A stretch of DNA of 64,000 nt. Origin: an uncultured SAR116 cluster alpha proteobacterium (lineage in GTDB: Bacteria; Pseudomonadota; Alphaproteobacteria; Puniceispirillales; Marisalimonadaceae). Each line of letters begins with the position of its first letter. The stretch's first letter is position 1. Positions 44,803 through 56,290 of the stretch are shown here, one piece after another. A program made the translations under genes and the position numbers. Below the pieces are notes generated by a model. It was not told where the DNA came from. It was given only the letters and a program-made list of their open reading frames with translations, and did not search any database. The stretch covers positions 186,001-250,000 of the forward strand of contig CACEFQ010000001.1 in NCBI GenBank assembly GCA_902558885.1, written 5' to 3'.

Positions 44803-45293
44803 AAATGTGGAACAAAATCAATCAAGAATCTAAAAAGCTGTATTTAAATTGTGTTAATAAAAATTTAACAATAACAACTGCAGAAAGCTGCACAGGTGGA
44901 ATGATATCATCTGCAATTGTTCATATTAATGGCTCAAGTCAAATATTTAAATCTTCGGTAATTGTTTATTCTAACGATATGAAAAATAAATTACTTAATA
45001 TCCCAAAAGACTTAATTACAAAAAATGGAGCCGTTAGTGAAATTATAGCATTTAATATGGCTAAAAACTCATTAAAAATACTAAAAGCACACTTGTCTAT
45101 TGCAGTTACCGGAATTGCCGGACCCACAGGAGGGACTGTTGAAAAACCAGTTGGACTTGTTTGGATTGGAATTGGAACAAAAAAAAGAATCATTACAAAC
45201 AAATTCAAATTTAATGGAGATAGACTTGAAATTAGACAAAAAACTACATATGAGTCTCTTAAATTAGCTAATAATGTTATTTTAGAAATCTAA
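44793..45293 (+). CDS. pncC: Nicotinamide-nucleotide amidohydrolase (CinA C-terminal domain)
   Basis: 166 residues corresponding to the CinA C-terminal domain alone. TTAESCTGGMISSAIV carries the catalytic serine, and AVTGIAGPTGGTVEKPVGLVW is the second signature. It deamidates NMN in pyridine nucleotide recycling. The start at 44793 overlaps pgpA by ten bases; an ATG four codons later is possible. It ends three bases before the convergent ratA stop. Confidence 0.9.
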   Translation: MELKMWNKINQESKKLYLNCVNKNLTITTAESCTGGMISSAIVHINGSSQIFKSSVIVYSNDMKNKLLNIPKDLITKNGAVSEIIAFNMAKNSLKILKAHLSIAVTGIAGPTGGTVEKPVGLVWIGIGTKKRIITNKFKFNGDRLEIRQKTTYESLKLANNVILEI

Positions 45294-45296
45294 TTT

Positions 45297-45725
45297 TTAA
45301 TTATACAATTCATTAGCCCTGTTCTCAAAAGCTTTTACCATTCTTTTTACAGCTTCATTAAACAAAGTTTCCATCAAAGTTTGTAAAAAAATAGATTTAA
45401 ATTTAAAATCAACCATAAACTCTATCTCACAGCCATCTGGGTTTTCTTTAAATAACCAGTAGTTTTGAAGATATTCAAAAGGACCATCTTTATAATCAAC
45501 AATTATTTTTTTCTTTTTTTTATCAAGAGTGATTTTTGAAGAGTAAATTTCTTTATAAATTTTAAACCCAATTATTAAATCAGCTTCAAAAGATTTTAAA
45601 GATGTGTTTTTAACTCTTGCACCTAAACACCATGGCAAGAATTCTGGATATTTTTTAACATCTGCTACTAGATTATATAAATTATTTGCAGTATGTTTTA
45701 TAACTTTCCGTTCTTCATGCTTCAT
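45297..45725 (-). CDS. ratA: RatA/COQ10-type START-domain protein
   Basis: 142 residues with the polyketide-cyclase/START fold: YNLVADVKKYPEFLPWCLGARV at the start and LMETLFNEAVKRMVKAFENRA in the long C-terminal helix. Relatives bind ubiquinone (COQ10) or were described as the RatA ribosome-association toxin. In Alphaproteobacteria it is regularly next to lipA, as here, and a quinone-related role fits better than a toxin role. No antitoxin partner is adjacent. Confidence 0.88.
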   Translation of the reverse strand: MKHEERKVIKHTANNLYNLVADVKKYPEFLPWCLGARVKNTSLKSFEADLIIGFKIYKEIYSSKITLDKKKKKIIVDYKDGPFEYLQNYWLFKENPDGCEIEFMVDFKFKSIFLQTLMETLFNEAVKRMVKAFENRANELYN

Positions 45726-45739
45726 TTAAGATTACTTTT

Positions 45740-46678
45740 CTAGTTATTAAATTGATTTATTCTAATTTTTTTTAATTTTTCAAAATCTTCGCTTGCATGA
45801 AAACTACTTCTTGTAAACGGAGAGGATGAAACTAATAAAAAGCCTTTAGATAAAGCAACTTTTTTATATTTATCAAACTCATCAGGATTCACAAATTTCT
45901 CTACTTTATGATGCTTTATGGTTGGCTGTAGATATTGACCAATGGTTAAAAAATCAATATCAGCAGACCTCATATCATCCATAACCTGATAAATTTCATT
46001 CTGACTTTCACCCAAGCCAACCATTAATCCAGATTTGGTAAAAATATTTGGATCAACTTCTTTTACTTTAGCTAATAAACTTAAGGAATGAAAATATCTA
46101 GCTCCAGGACGAACAGATGGGTACAATCTTGGTACAGTTTCAAGATTATGATTAAAAACATCTGGTTTTGCATTTATAACCTTTTCCAAAGCTCCATTCT
46201 TTTTTAAAAAATCAGGTGTTAGAATTTCAATTGAAGTTTTTGGAGAATGTTTTCTTATATCTTTTATTGTTGCAACAAAATGATCTGCACCACCATCGTA
46301 TAAATCATCTCTATCGACAGAGGTTATAACAACATGGTTTAAGTTTAACCTTGCAACTGATTTAGCAACCCTTATTGGTTCAGATAAATCAAGTTTGTTG
46401 GGTTTTCCAGTTGCAACATTGCAAAATGAACAAGCCCTTGTACAAATATCACCCATAATCATCATTGTGGCATGTTTTTTAGACCAACAATTCCCAATGT
46501 TTGGACAACTAGCTTCTTCACAAACAGTTGTTATATTAAGCTCATCTAATAAACCTTTTGTTTGATCAAAAATCTTACCTTGAGGAGCTTTCACTTTTAG
46601 CCATAAAGGTTTTTTAGGTGATATATTATCAGGTTTATTAATTTTTTCTGGATGTCTTACTTTTTTTAAATCATTCAT
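45740..46678 (-). CDS. lipA: Lipoyl synthase
   Basis: A 312-residue radical-SAM enzyme that inserts two sulfurs into octanoyl groups on lipoyl domains. The auxiliary cluster cysteines are in [12 protein letters not shown] and the SAM cluster motif is CTRACSFC. The C-terminal [10 protein letters not shown] provides the conserved serine ligand. It follows lpd by 27 bases in the pyruvate dehydrogenase cluster, supplying lipoate for PdhB and PdhC. Confidence 0.96.
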   Translation of the reverse strand: MNDLKKVRHPEKINKPDNISPKKPLWLKVKAPQGKIFDQTKGLLDELNITTVCEEASCPNIGNCWSKKHATMMIMGDICTRACSFCNVATGKPNKLDLSEPIRVAKSVARLNLNHVVITSVDRDDLYDGGADHFVATIKDIRKHSPKTSIEILTPDFLKKNGALEKVINAKPDVFNHNLETVPRLYPSVRPGARYFHSLSLLAKVKEVDPNIFTKSGLMVGLGESQNEIYQVMDDMRSADIDFLTIGQYLQPTIKHHKVEKFVNPDEFDKYKKVALSKGFLLVSSSPFTRSSFHASEDFEKLKKIRINQFNN

Positions 46679-46705
46679 AATAAATAATATTTATTTCCAA
46701 ACTAT

Positions 46706-48115
46706 TTAGTAATGAATTGCTTGATTATATGCATCCAAAACAGACTCATGAATACCTTCAGAAAGCGTCGGATGAGGAAAAATTGTATGCATAAGCTCGT
46801 ATTCTGTAGTTTCTAATTTTTTTGCTATAGAAAAACCTTGTATTAATTCTGTAACCTCTGGGCCAACCATATGAGCTCCAATTAATTCACCAGTATCTTG
46901 ATCAAAAATAGTCTTAATTAAACCTTCTGCATCTCCTAAAGCAATAGCTTTACCATTACCTATGAATGGGAATTTTCCAATTTTGATATTAAGATTCTTT
47001 AATTTTGCTTGTGTTTCTGTCATACCTATTGATGCAACTTGAGGTCTGCAGTATGTACATCCTGGTATAGATGTTTTATCTATCGGAATTAAATTTTTAT
47101 GACCTGAAATCTTTTCTACGCATAGAATACCTTCATGGCTAGCTTTGTGAGCCAGCCAAGGGCCATCAGTAATGTCACCTATCGCGTATACTCCCTTCTC
47201 ATCTGTTTCTAAAAACTCATTTGTTACAACATGACCTTTATCAATTTTAACATTAAAATCTTCTAAGCCAAGTTTTTCAGTATTTGCAACTATTCCAATT
47301 GCTAAAATAAGTTTTTCCGAGTTTATTGTTTCAACTTTTTCTTTAGTAATTATTTCAACTGAAACTGAATTTCTTTTATTTGTAACTGATTTTAATGTTG
47401 AATTAGTTTTAATCTTTATACCTCTTTTTTCGAAGTTTAATTTTACGATATTAGATATATCAATGTCTTCATTTGGTAAAATTGAGGGTAAGGCTTCTAC
47501 AATAGTTACATGAACACCTAAATCATTATAAAAAGAGGCAAATTCCATTCCTATTGCACCAGATCCAACAATAACAATTGATGAGGGTAACTTTGGAGGA
47601 GTCATTGCGGTTTTATAATCCCAAATATTAACTCCATCAGATGAAACAAAAGGTAAATTTTTAGATCTAGCACCAGTAGCCAGGATAACATTCTTTGCAG
47701 TTTTTTCTATATTATTATCCTTGGTTTTTATTCTTATTTTCTTAATATTTGATGAGTCTTTAACCAAACTACCAAGACCTTCAAAAACTTGTACTTTATT
47801 TTTTTTTAAGAGATGACTAATGCCAGATGATAATTGCGAAGCAACTTTTCTAGACCTTTTAGTTATATTATTTATATCCATTTTTATGCCAGATACTGTA
47901 AAGCCAAATTCTTCAACATTATCTAACATATGTCTAATTTCACTAGCTCTTAATAACGCTTTAGTGGGAATACAACCCCAGTTTAAGCAAATTCCACCTA
48001 AATGTTTATCTTCTACCAATGCTACTGACATACCTAGTTGAGATGCTCTAATTGCAGCCACATATCCACCAGGGCCTCCACCAATAACAATAAGATCATA
48101 ATCTAAATTTGACAT
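46706..48115 (-). CDS. lpdA: Dihydrolipoamide dehydrogenase (E3)
   Basis: 469 residues; reoxidises dihydrolipoamide with NAD. FAD-binding GGGPGGYVAAIRASQLG, redox-active disulfide GGICLNWGCIPTKAL, NAD-binding VGSGAIGMEFASFYNDLG and the C-terminal catalytic histidine in IFPHPTLSEGIHES are present. It is the last catalytic subunit of the pdhABC-lpd unit, nine bases after the E2 gene. Confidence 0.96.
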   Translation of the reverse strand: MSNLDYDLIVIGGGPGGYVAAIRASQLGMSVALVEDKHLGGICLNWGCIPTKALLRASEIRHMLDNVEEFGFTVSGIKMDINNITKRSRKVASQLSSGISHLLKKNKVQVFEGLGSLVKDSSNIKKIRIKTKDNNIEKTAKNVILATGARSKNLPFVSSDGVNIWDYKTAMTPPKLPSSIVIVGSGAIGMEFASFYNDLGVHVTIVEALPSILPNEDIDISNIVKLNFEKRGIKIKTNSTLKSVTNKRNSVSVEIITKEKVETINSEKLILAIGIVANTEKLGLEDFNVKIDKGHVVTNEFLETDEKGVYAIGDITDGPWLAHKASHEGILCVEKISGHKNLIPIDKTSIPGCTYCRPQVASIGMTETQAKLKNLNIKIGKFPFIGNGKAIALGDAEGLIKTIFDQDTGELIGAHMVGPEVTELIQGFSIAKKLETTEYELMHTIFPHPTLSEGIHESVLDAYNQAIHY

Positions 48116-48124
48116 ATTTATTTC

Positions 48125-49390
48125 CTACAAAAGCAGTAATGAGGGATTTTCAATTAAATTTTTAAATTCTGATAAAAATTCTGCACCAACAGCACCATCA
48201 ACAACTCTATGATCACAAGATAAAGTAACTGTCATAATAGTTGCGATTGAAATTTCATCGTCAATAACTACAGGTCTTTTTTCACCAGATCCAACTGCAA
48301 GTATACAACCTTGTGGCGGGTTAATTACAGCTGAGAATTCTTTAATGCCATACATTCCAAGATTAGAAATAGAAAAAGATCCACCTATATACTCTTCAGG
48401 CTGTAGTTTTCCATCCTTAGCCTTGGAAGCTAAATTTTTCATATCATTTGAAATTTCTAATAAACCTTTTAATTGAACATTTTTTACAATAGGTGTAATC
48501 AATCCACCCTCAATAGCCACTGCAACAGATATGTCAGTGCTGCTAAAATATTTAGTATTTTCATTTTCCCAACTAGCATTGGCTTTAGGCACCTTTAATA
48601 GAGTTACACTTGAGGCTTTGATAATCATGTCATTTACAGATATTTTGTATTCATCATTAGATCTAGAGTTTAATGTTTTCCTTACTTTTAAAAGTTCATC
48701 TATATTACAATCTAAAGATAGATAAAAATGAGGTGCTTCATTTTTAGATTTAACTAATCTTTCTGCAATAGTCATTCTCATCGTACTATTTTTTACAATT
48801 TCAAAATTATTACTTTCTAGATTGTTGAGGCTTGGATTCTCAATTTTTTTAATATCAAAATTATCTACATCAATTTTAAGAATTCTACCACGCGGACCTG
48901 ATCCTTTTATTGAATTTAATGGTATATCTCTTTGTTTTGAAAGCCTTTTGGCTAAAGGAGAAGCAAAAATTCTTTCTTCTTTATTTGGTTTAATAAATGA
49001 TTTTGTTGTACTATTAGAAATTGATTTAGATGTTTGATCGTTATTTTTTACATCGTTAATCTGTACAACGTTTTCTTTATTTTTTTGTACTTCTTGTTTT
49101 GTTTCTTTATTAGAAACATTTGAGCTTGCGTTCTCAGATAGATTTTCGCCTTCAGATAACAAAATTGCTATAGGAGAATTAACTTTGATAGATTCTTGAC
49201 CTTCTGAAACTAGTATCTTACCAATAATACCATCATCGATTGCCTCAACCTCCATTGTTGCTTTATCTGTTTCAATTTCAGCAATTAGATCACCTGATTC
49301 GACTTTATCACCTTCTTTTACTAACCATTTTGATAATGTCCCCTCTTCCATTGTAGGACTTAGAGCAGGCATTAAGATATCTATACTCAT
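48125..49390 (-). CDS. pdhC: Pyruvate dehydrogenase E2, dihydrolipoamide acetyltransferase
   Basis: 421 residues. One lipoyl domain (residues 1-78, lipoyl-lysine in ETDKATMEV), a flexible Ser/Asn/Lys-rich linker, a peripheral-subunit-binding domain ([20 protein letters not shown], about 140-175) and the catalytic acyltransferase domain with [16 protein letters not shown]. It forms the core of the pyruvate dehydrogenase complex. The lipoyl domain closely matches that on E1 beta encoded just upstream. Confidence 0.95.
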   Translation of the reverse strand: MSIDILMPALSPTMEEGTLSKWLVKEGDKVESGDLIAEIETDKATMEVEAIDDGIIGKILVSEGQESIKVNSPIAILLSEGENLSENASSNVSNKETKQEVQKNKENVVQINDVKNNDQTSKSISNSTTKSFIKPNKEERIFASPLAKRLSKQRDIPLNSIKGSGPRGRILKIDVDNFDIKKIENPSLNNLESNNFEIVKNSTMRMTIAERLVKSKNEAPHFYLSLDCNIDELLKVRKTLNSRSNDEYKISVNDMIIKASSVTLLKVPKANASWENENTKYFSSTDISVAVAIEGGLITPIVKNVQLKGLLEISNDMKNLASKAKDGKLQPEEYIGGSFSISNLGMYGIKEFSAVINPPQGCILAVGSGEKRPVVIDDEISIATIMTVTLSCDHRVVDGAVGAEFLSEFKNLIENPSLLLL

Positions 49391-49400
49391 TTATATATTC

Positions 49401-50735
49401 CTAATCTTCATAGCATACTTGTGCACATGCACTCACAATGTCATCAACTTGTGGTAAGGCTAATTTTTCTAAATTAGCAGCATAAGGCATTGGAACATCT
49501 TTCCCTGTTACTCTTGTAACAGGAGCATCAAGCCAATCAAAAGCTTTTTCAGTAATTAAAGCTGAAATTTCGGCACCAATTCCTGAAAAAGGAAAACCTT
49601 CTTCACAAGTAACTACCCTATTTGTTTTTTTAACTGATTCAATTATAGTGTCAGTATCTAATGGACGTAATGTTCTAAGATTAATAACTTCTGCGTTTAT
49701 GTTTTTATCTTTAAGTATTTCTGCAGCTTCTAAGGATTTTCCAACCATTATAGAAAACGCAATAATTGTTACATCATTTCCATCTTTTTCAATATTTGCC
49801 TTTCCAATAGGTAAAGTAAAATCATCATCATTTGGACAGCTAAAACTTTGACCATACATTACTTCATTTTCTAGAAAAATTACTGGATCAGGATCTCTAA
49901 TTGCTGACTTAAGTAGACCTTTAGCATCTTTACTTGACCATGGAGAAACAACTTTTAAACCAGGACAGTGTGAGTACCAACTTGCGTAACATTGACTATG
50001 CTGTGCCGCAACTCTTGATGCTGCTCCGTTAGGGCCTCTAAAAACTATTGGACAACCCATTTGACCACCAGACATATAAAGTGTTTTAGCTGCTGAATTT
50101 ATTATTTGATCCATTGCTTGCATAGCAAAATTAAACGTCATAAATTCGACAATAGGTTTCAAATTTCCAAAAGCAGCACCTATGCCTATGCCAGCGAACC
50201 CATGTTCTGTAATTGGAGTGTCATATACTCGTTTATCTCCAAATTCATCTAATAACCCCTGAGTAACTTTGTATGCACCTTGGTATTCAGCTACTTCTTC
50301 TCCCATTACAAATACATTTTTATCAGTTCTCATTTCTTCAGCCATAGCATTTCTCAATGCTTCTCTAACCGTAATTAGACTAGAATTAGCTTCAATTGAA
50401 ATTGATTTTTCATTTATAGGTTTTATTTGAATTTCTTCTTTTTCTAGATAAGGTTTTTCAGCAATATTTTTAATAGAAGTATGAGGTAATTCATTAGTAT
50501 CAACTAATAAAGCAATGGGTGTATTGACTTTTACCCCTTCTGTGCCTTCTGCAACTAATAATTGACCGATTTTGCCATCATCCACTGCTTCAACTTCCAT
50601 AGTAGCTTTATCAGTTTCTATTTCAGCAATTAAATCACCAGATGAAATAGAATCTCCTTCATTAACCAGCCATTTTGATAAGGTGCCCTCTTCCATAGTA
50701 GGGCTAAGTGCTGGCATCAATATTTCAATTGTCAT
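49401..50735 (-). CDS. pdhB: Pyruvate dehydrogenase E1 beta subunit with N-terminal lipoyl domain
   Basis: 444 residues, about 110 longer than plain E1 beta because of a complete lipoyl domain at residues 1-78 (lysine in ETDKATMEV). The transketolase-like domain starts at [28 protein letters not shown], which contains the thiamine-activating glutamate, and ends with the usual [11 protein letters not shown]. The lipoylated E1 beta is characteristic of alphaproteobacterial complexes. It pairs with PdhA encoded ten bases upstream. Confidence 0.96.
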   Translation of the reverse strand: MTIEILMPALSPTMEEGTLSKWLVNEGDSISSGDLIAEIETDKATMEVEAVDDGKIGQLLVAEGTEGVKVNTPIALLVDTNELPHTSIKNIAEKPYLEKEEIQIKPINEKSISIEANSSLITVREALRNAMAEEMRTDKNVFVMGEEVAEYQGAYKVTQGLLDEFGDKRVYDTPITEHGFAGIGIGAAFGNLKPIVEFMTFNFAMQAMDQIINSAAKTLYMSGGQMGCPIVFRGPNGAASRVAAQHSQCYASWYSHCPGLKVVSPWSSKDAKGLLKSAIRDPDPVIFLENEVMYGQSFSCPNDDDFTLPIGKANIEKDGNDVTIIAFSIMVGKSLEAAEILKDKNINAEVINLRTLRPLDTDTIIESVKKTNRVVTCEEGFPFSGIGAEISALITEKAFDWLDAPVTRVTGKDVPMPYAANLEKLALPQVDDIVSACAQVCYED

Positions 50736-50745
50736 TAAAACACCA

Positions 50746-51750
50746 TTAATTAATAGTTATATCAGTAAATAATTCATTTTCAGATGGCTCAGCTGAATCT
50801 TGAGCAAATTTTGCTGCTTCTGCAATAATTGACTTAATATCTGTATCAATATCCTTAAGAATTTTTTCTTCAACACCCATTTTATTTAAAAGTGATTTTA
50901 TATTTTCTATCGGATCAGATGTTTTTCTAATTTTATCAACTTCGTCTCTGGTCCTATATTTAGCAGGGTCAGACATTGAATGTCCTCTATATCTATAAGT
51001 TTTCATTTCTAAAATATATGGACCTTTTCCTGCCCTACAATAATCAATCGCTCTTATAGCAGCTTCTCTGACGGCTAGTATATCCATTCCATCAACTATC
51101 TCAGACACAATACCATAAGCTTTACCTCGGTCAGATAAATTTTCTCCTGCTGAAGACCTGTTTACAGAAGTACCCATACCATACTTATTATTTTCAATTA
51201 CAAAAACTACTGGGAGCTTCCAAAGCGACGCAATGTTATAGGACTCATAAACTTGACCTTGATTTGCTGCACCATCTCCAAAATAGGTAATCGAAACATT
51301 TTTATTTCCATTATATTTATGTGAAAATGCTAAACCTGCTCCTATTGGAACTTGAGCGGCTACAATACCATGACCACCAAAAAAACCTTTTTCACGACTG
51401 AACATATGCATGGAACCACCCTTGCCTTTTGAATAACCATCTCTTCTGCCTGTGAGCTCTGCCATAACTCCTTTAGGGTCCATGTCGCATGCTAACATAT
51501 GACCGTGATCTCTATAAGATGTGACAATACTATCACCATCAATTTGAGCAGATTGAATACCAACGACTACAGCTTCTTGTCCAATATATAGATGGCAGAA
51601 GCCTCCAATTTGCCCCATCCCATATAACTGACCGGCTTTTTCTTCAAATCTTCTAATTAGAAGCATTTTTTTATACATGTCTTGTAATAAATTTAAATCA
51701 TAGTTCATTTTTGGTTCAGTTAAAATTTTCTTAGCCGTATTTTTTTTCAT
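50746..51750 (-). CDS. pdhA: Pyruvate dehydrogenase E1 alpha subunit
   Basis: 334 residues. The thiamine-diphosphate motif is [19 protein letters not shown] to NNKYGMGT, and the regulatory-loop region [20 protein letters not shown] is intact. Decarboxylates pyruvate together with PdhB. A TTG at 51795 opens the frame 15 codons earlier, but ATAGG lies seven bases before the ATG at 51750 and the extra residues are not family-like, so the ATG is used. Confidence 0.95.
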   Translation of the reverse strand: MKKNTAKKILTEPKMNYDLNLLQDMYKKMLLIRRFEEKAGQLYGMGQIGGFCHLYIGQEAVVVGIQSAQIDGDSIVTSYRDHGHMLACDMDPKGVMAELTGRRDGYSKGKGGSMHMFSREKGFFGGHGIVAAQVPIGAGLAFSHKYNGNKNVSITYFGDGAANQGQVYESYNIASLWKLPVVFVIENNKYGMGTSVNRSSAGENLSDRGKAYGIVSEIVDGMDILAVREAAIRAIDYCRAGKGPYILEMKTYRYRGHSMSDPAKYRTRDEVDKIRKTSDPIENIKSLLNKMGVEEKILKDIDTDIKSIIAEAAKFAQDSAEPSENELFTDITIN

Positions 51751-51827
51751 CTTATACCTATGATTTTTCAATAAATACAAATCTACTTTTAACAAAGAAT
51801 TAAATTTATTTCTAATACTAATTTAAC

Positions 51828-52139
51828 CTATTTTTTAATATCGATGACTATTTGATCAGATTGTATCAATCCTAGTAGATCATATGAAATTTCAGTAATA
51901 TAATCTGAGTCTAAATTATTATCTCTTAAAAGATTAATCTCATTCATAATATTTTTTTTATTGTTTATTAATGTATTATATTCATTTTTTGCTATAGATA
52001 TTTTTGAATTAAGCGAAAAAATTTTCCAAATAGACCTTTCACCAAAAAAAATATGAGAAATAAAAAAAATAAAAATAATAAAGCCCAAAATAGTTATAGA
52101 ATTTGAAACAAAATTTTTTCTTATCAGATAATTATTCAT
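51828..52139 (-). CDS. ftsB: FtsB/DivIC-family septum formation protein
   Basis: 103 residues. A single transmembrane helix (about 14-32) is followed by a coiled coil (about 38-75) and a short conserved tail (SDYITEISYDLLGLIQSDQIVI) with the usual 'ES..LG....DEIV' shape. FtsB bridges FtsL and FtsQ in the divisome. Its position between eno and pdhA is the standard alphaproteobacterial location and supports the call, since sequence similarity is low. Confidence 0.82.
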   Translation of the reverse strand: MNNYLIRKNFVSNSITILGFIIFIFFISHIFFGERSIWKIFSLNSKISIAKNEYNTLINNKKNIMNEINLLRDNNLDSDYITEISYDLLGLIQSDQIVIDIKK

Positions 52140-52148
52140 ATATAATCC

Positions 52149-53432
52149 TTAAACATTTGAATTAAAAAAATCTTTTCCGTAATAATGAGCATTATCTCCA
52201 AGTAACTCTTCAATTCTGAGAAGTTGATTATACTTAGCTGTTCTATCAGTTCTAGACAATGAACCTGTTTTAATTTGACCAGCATTAAGTGCAACTGAGA
52301 GATCACTTATAAAAACATCCTCTGTTTCTCCTGATCTATGAGAAATTACAACTCCAAAATTATAATTTTTAGCAAGCTCGATAGTTTCAAGTGTTTCGGA
52401 AACCGTTCCAATTTGATTTAATTTAATTAAAATAGCATTTGCTGACTTGTCTTTAATACCTCTAAATAATCGTTCCTTATTTGTAACAAATAAATCATCT
52501 CCAACAACTTGTAATTTATCACCTAAAATCTTTGTAAGCTCAGTAAAACCATTCCAATCATTTTCATCAAAGGGATCTTCAATTGAAACAATTGGAAACT
52601 TATTACAAATAACTTCCCAATATTTTAACAGTTCATCAGTATTTAACGTTTTATTTTCACCACTTAAATAATAATATCCTTTTCTATACAATTCGCTAGT
52701 AGCTGCATCAATAGAAATAAAAATTTCTTCTCCTAATCTATAACCACTCATTTCTATAGCTTTAGAAATATATGAAAGTGCTTCTTCAAGATTATTAATA
52801 TTTGGTGCAAAACCACCTTCATCACCAACTGCTGTTGAAAGAGATTTATCAGACAAAATATTTTTTAAGCTTTGAAAAATTTCTACACCAGCTCTAAGTG
52901 CATCAGAAAATGTTGAAAAACCAATAGGCATGATCATGCATTCTTGAAAATCTAAACCATTATTAGCATGGGCACCACCATTGATTATATTCATCATAGG
53001 CACAGGCAAAGTATTAGCTCTTATACCACCTATATAATGCCAAAGAGATAATCCTTTAGAATTTGCAGAAGCTCTTGAAACAGCCATTGAAAACCCTAAC
53101 ATAGCATTGGCTCCTAGACGACTTTTATTTTTTGTATTATCTAGCTCAATTAAATCATAATCTATACTTTTTTGTTCGAATGGATTTCTTCCAGAAAAAG
53201 TATTGAATATTTCAACATTTACATTTTCGACAGCTTTACTAACACCATATCCATTGTAAAAATTACTTTGTTTGTCTCTTAACTCATAAGCTTCATATTT
53301 TCCTGTTGAAGCTCCTGATGGAACAGCAGCCCTACCAACACTTCCATCAGACAGTTTTACATCCACTTCTAAAGTTGGGTTACCTCTACTATCTAATATT
53401 TGCCTAGCTTGAACATCTTCAATATATACCAT
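52149..53432 (-). CDS. eno: Enolase
   Basis: 427 residues; converts 2-phosphoglycerate to phosphoenolpyruvate. ARQILDSRGNPTLEVDV, AAVPSGASTG, the metal-binding SIDAATSELY, SIEDPFDENDW and VVGDDLFVTN, and the catalytic region ILIKLNQIGTVSET with SHRSGETED are all intact. Encoded between kdsA and ftsB. Confidence 0.97.
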   Translation of the reverse strand: MVYIEDVQARQILDSRGNPTLEVDVKLSDGSVGRAAVPSGASTGKYEAYELRDKQSNFYNGYGVSKAVENVNVEIFNTFSGRNPFEQKSIDYDLIELDNTKNKSRLGANAMLGFSMAVSRASANSKGLSLWHYIGGIRANTLPVPMMNIINGGAHANNGLDFQECMIMPIGFSTFSDALRAGVEIFQSLKNILSDKSLSTAVGDEGGFAPNINNLEEALSYISKAIEMSGYRLGEEIFISIDAATSELYRKGYYYLSGENKTLNTDELLKYWEVICNKFPIVSIEDPFDENDWNGFTELTKILGDKLQVVGDDLFVTNKERLFRGIKDKSANAILIKLNQIGTVSETLETIELAKNYNFGVVISHRSGETEDVFISDLSVALNAGQIKTGSLSRTDRTAKYNQLLRIEELLGDNAHYYGKDFFNSNV

Positions 53433-53457
53433 AATAACTCCAATATATAATAATATA

Positions 53458-54282
53458 CTACTTTTTGATAATTTTATCTATTTGTATCAACTTAGCTAAT
53501 AGAGGTTCAAGTTCAGACATTTTCAACATATTTGGACCATCACTTGGAGCTTTGTCAGGATTTTCGTGAACTTCAACAAAAAGACCTGATACTCCAACTG
53601 AAACAGCAGCTGTTGATAATGTTGGAACAAACTCTCTTTGCCCTCCAGATGTAAGACCTAGCCCTCCAGGTTGCTGAACAGAGTGCGTTGCATCAAAAAT
53701 AATCGGATATCCAAATCTAGACATTTGTGGAAGTGCGCGCATATCAGATACTAAGGTGTTATAACCAAAAGATGTACCTCTTTCGGTAAGCAAAATTTGA
53801 TTATTCCCATTATCTAAAATCTTGTTTACTACATTTTTCATATCCCAAGGAGCTAAAAATTGACCTTTTTTAACATTTATAACCCTTTTTGTATTAGCAG
53901 CAGCAATTAATAAATCAGTTTGTCTACATAAAAAAGCAGGTATTTGAATGATGTCTACAATTTCTTCAACTTCTTTACATTGATGCGTTTCATGAACATC
54001 AGTTAATATAGGTAAATTAAAGCTTTTTTTTACATCAGATAAAATACTTAAACCCTTTTCTATGCCTACACCCCGAGAAGAATTTGTACTTGATCTATTT
54101 GCTTTATCAAAAGATGATTTATAAACAAAATTTATATTTAATTTATTACATATATCTTTAATCATACCCGCATGGTTAATCGCGTGTTCTTTGCTTTCAA
54201 TAGAACAAGGGCCTGCAATTAAAAATAGAGGAAGTTTGTTAGATACTTTAAAATTTAATATTTTAACAATGTTTTGTGTCAT
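53458..54282 (-). CDS. kdsA: 3-deoxy-D-manno-octulosonate 8-phosphate synthase
   Basis: 274 residues; joins phosphoenolpyruvate and arabinose 5-phosphate to make KDO-8-phosphate for lipopolysaccharide. [27 protein letters not shown] and [11 protein letters not shown] are diagnostic. Its presence indicates that the cell has a KDO-containing outer membrane. It lies between pyrG and eno. Confidence 0.96.
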   Translation of the reverse strand: MTQNIVKILNFKVSNKLPLFLIAGPCSIESKEHAINHAGMIKDICNKLNINFVYKSSFDKANRSSTNSSRGVGIEKGLSILSDVKKSFNLPILTDVHETHQCKEVEEIVDIIQIPAFLCRQTDLLIAAANTKRVINVKKGQFLAPWDMKNVVNKILDNGNNQILLTERGTSFGYNTLVSDMRALPQMSRFGYPIIFDATHSVQQPGGLGLTSGGQREFVPTLSTAAVSVGVSGLFVEVHENPDKAPSDGPNMLKMSELEPLLAKLIQIDKIIKK

Positions 54283-54308
54283 TAACTATAATACCAAAAT
54301 ATTTAACA

Positions 54309-55955
54309 TCATAATAATCTTGATTGCATTAAGCTTGCATTAATAAATGAAGAAAAAAGTGGATGTGGATCAAAAGGTTTAGATTTTAATTCTGGATGAA
54401 ATTGAACACCAATGAACCAAGGATGTTGCTTAAGTTCTAGTATTTCTGGCAAAGTGTTGTCTGGAGACATTCCTGAAAATATTAGGCCATTTTTTTTAAA
54501 GTCTGAAATATATTTATTATTTACCTCATATCTATGCCTATGACGTTCTGAAATAGTCTTTTTATTGTAAATTGAACTTACAAAGCTACCATCTAAAAGT
54601 TTGCAATCATAAGCTCCAAGTCTCATAGTACCACCAAGATCGGAGTCTTCATCCCTTTTTTCTAATCCAGTTTTTGTATGCCATTCTGTTAAAAGACCTA
54701 CTAGTGGCAGTTTTGTAGCTCCAAACTCAGAAGAAGACGCTTCTTTCATATTAAGAACGTTTCTTGCAAATTCAATAACAGCCATTTGCATACCAAAACA
54801 AATACCAAACAAAGGTATATTATTTATTCTAGCATATTTAATAGCGTTTATTTTACCTTCAGAGCCACGCTCACCAAATCCTCCTGGAACAATTATCCCA
54901 TTTATATCTTTAAAAAAATTTGTTAAATCGAAATTATGAGTTTCCAGTGATTCAGAATCAACCCATTTAATTGTCACCTTAACATTATTAGCTAACCCGC
55001 CATGATTAATGGCTTCAATCAATGATTTATATGCATCGATCATAGAAGTATATTTTCCTACAATACCAATATTTACATTTCCTTCTGAAGAACTTTGTAT
55101 TTCTTTTATTCTGTTCCAACGACTTAAATTAGGTTTTTTTGATATATCTAGTTTAAAATGTTTACAGATTTGATGGTCGAGTCCTTGTTTATGATAAGAT
55201 ATTGGAACTTCATATATTGATGAAGCATCAAGGGCTTCAATTACAGCTTCAGTTTTTAGATTACAAAATAAGGCTATTTTTGATTTTTGTTCATTTGGTA
55301 TTCTATCTTCAGTTCTACAAAGTAACAGATCCGGTTGTATACCCATTCCTTGTAACTCTTTTACAGAATGTTGAGTAGGTTTGGTTTTTAATTCGCCGGC
55401 AGTTTTTATATAAGGCAACAGAGTAACATGTAAAAAGCAAGTTTGAGAAAAACCTAATTCATTACCTAGTTGTCTAATTGCTTCTATAAATGGAAGTGAT
55501 TCTATATCTCCAACTGTTCCACCAATTTCACAAAGTATGAAGTCCTCATTATTAATATCAGATAGTATATATTCCTTTATCGAATCAGTTACATGCGGAA
55601 TTACTTGTATAGTAGCCCCTAAATAGTCACCTTTTCTTTCCCTAGAAATAACGTTAGAATAAATTTTACCTGTTGTAATATTGTCAGATTTTTTTGCAGG
55701 CACTCCGGTGAATCTTTCATAATGGCCTAAATCTAAATCTGTTTCAGCTCCATCATCTGTAACATAACATTCACCATGTTGATAAGGACTCATTGTACCA
55801 GGATCAACATTTAAATATGGATCTAATTTTCTAAGTTTAACATTATATCCTCTGGATTGAAGCAAAGCCCCTAGAGAAGCTGAAGCTAAACCTTTCCCCA
55901 ATGATGAAACAACACCCCCAGTTATAAAAATAAACTTTACCGATGTATTTTTCAT
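54309..55955 (-). CDS. pyrG: CTP synthase
   Basis: 548 residues; aminates UTP to CTP. Synthetase domain (1-270) with [18 protein letters not shown] and the [18 protein letters not shown] segment; C-terminal class I glutamine amidotransferase with oxyanion region VPGGFGERG, nucleophile Cys in [11 protein letters not shown] and His/Glu in QFHPELKS. Encoded after secG, the common alphaproteobacterial order. Confidence 0.97.
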   Translation of the reverse strand: MKNTSVKFIFITGGVVSSLGKGLASASLGALLQSRGYNVKLRKLDPYLNVDPGTMSPYQHGECYVTDDGAETDLDLGHYERFTGVPAKKSDNITTGKIYSNVISRERKGDYLGATIQVIPHVTDSIKEYILSDINNEDFILCEIGGTVGDIESLPFIEAIRQLGNELGFSQTCFLHVTLLPYIKTAGELKTKPTQHSVKELQGMGIQPDLLLCRTEDRIPNEQKSKIALFCNLKTEAVIEALDASSIYEVPISYHKQGLDHQICKHFKLDISKKPNLSRWNRIKEIQSSSEGNVNIGIVGKYTSMIDAYKSLIEAINHGGLANNVKVTIKWVDSESLETHNFDLTNFFKDINGIIVPGGFGERGSEGKINAIKYARINNIPLFGICFGMQMAVIEFARNVLNMKEASSSEFGATKLPLVGLLTEWHTKTGLEKRDEDSDLGGTMRLGAYDCKLLDGSFVSSIYNKKTISERHRHRYEVNNKYISDFKKNGLIFSGMSPDNTLPEILELKQHPWFIGVQFHPELKSKPFDPHPLFSSFINASLMQSRLL

Positions 55956-55967
55956 TTACTAGCCTAA

Positions 55968-56276
55968 TTAATTTTCTAGAGGAACGGCAGGTGCTTTAGT
56001 AGAGCTTTCTTCAATTGTTTTTTTTACTTCATTTGAAATCGAAGGAGCATCTTGAGAAGACAATAATGCAAGGATAATTGAAGTTAAGAAAAAACAACCA
56101 CCTAAAATTGCAGTTAATTTTGTCATAAAGTTTGCTGTACCTCTTGCAGTCATAAAACCGCCACCGGCACTAGATCCTCCAATACCTAATCCGCCACCTT
56201 CGCTTTTTTGCATTAATACTGCTAATATTATACAAACAGCCAAAATAACATGTATAATTAATATAACCGTAATCAT
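55968..56276 (-). CDS. secG: Preprotein translocase subunit SecG
   Basis: 102 residues. Two transmembrane helices (about 3-22 and 52-72) flank the signature VLMQKSEGGGLGIGGSSAGG. The C-terminal tail is short and Ser/Thr/Pro-rich. It assists SecYEG in protein export. Located between tpiA and pyrG. Confidence 0.92.
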   Translation of the reverse strand: MITVILIIHVILAVCIILAVLMQKSEGGGLGIGGSSAGGGFMTARGTANFMTKLTAILGGCFFLTSIILALLSSQDAPSISNEVKKTIEESSTKAPAVPLEN

Positions 56277-56290
56277 CTAATATCCTGTAG

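Noticed and set aside
45297-45725. RatA as part of a toxin-antitoxin pair
   Set aside because: There is no adjacent antitoxin gene, and its position beside lipA is the standard housekeeping setting of the COQ10-like protein.
49150-50735. Repeated lipoyl-encoding segment as an assembly duplication
   Set aside because: The two copies differ at many third codon positions and belong to different, complete proteins; E1 beta with a lipoyl domain is normal in Alphaproteobacteria.
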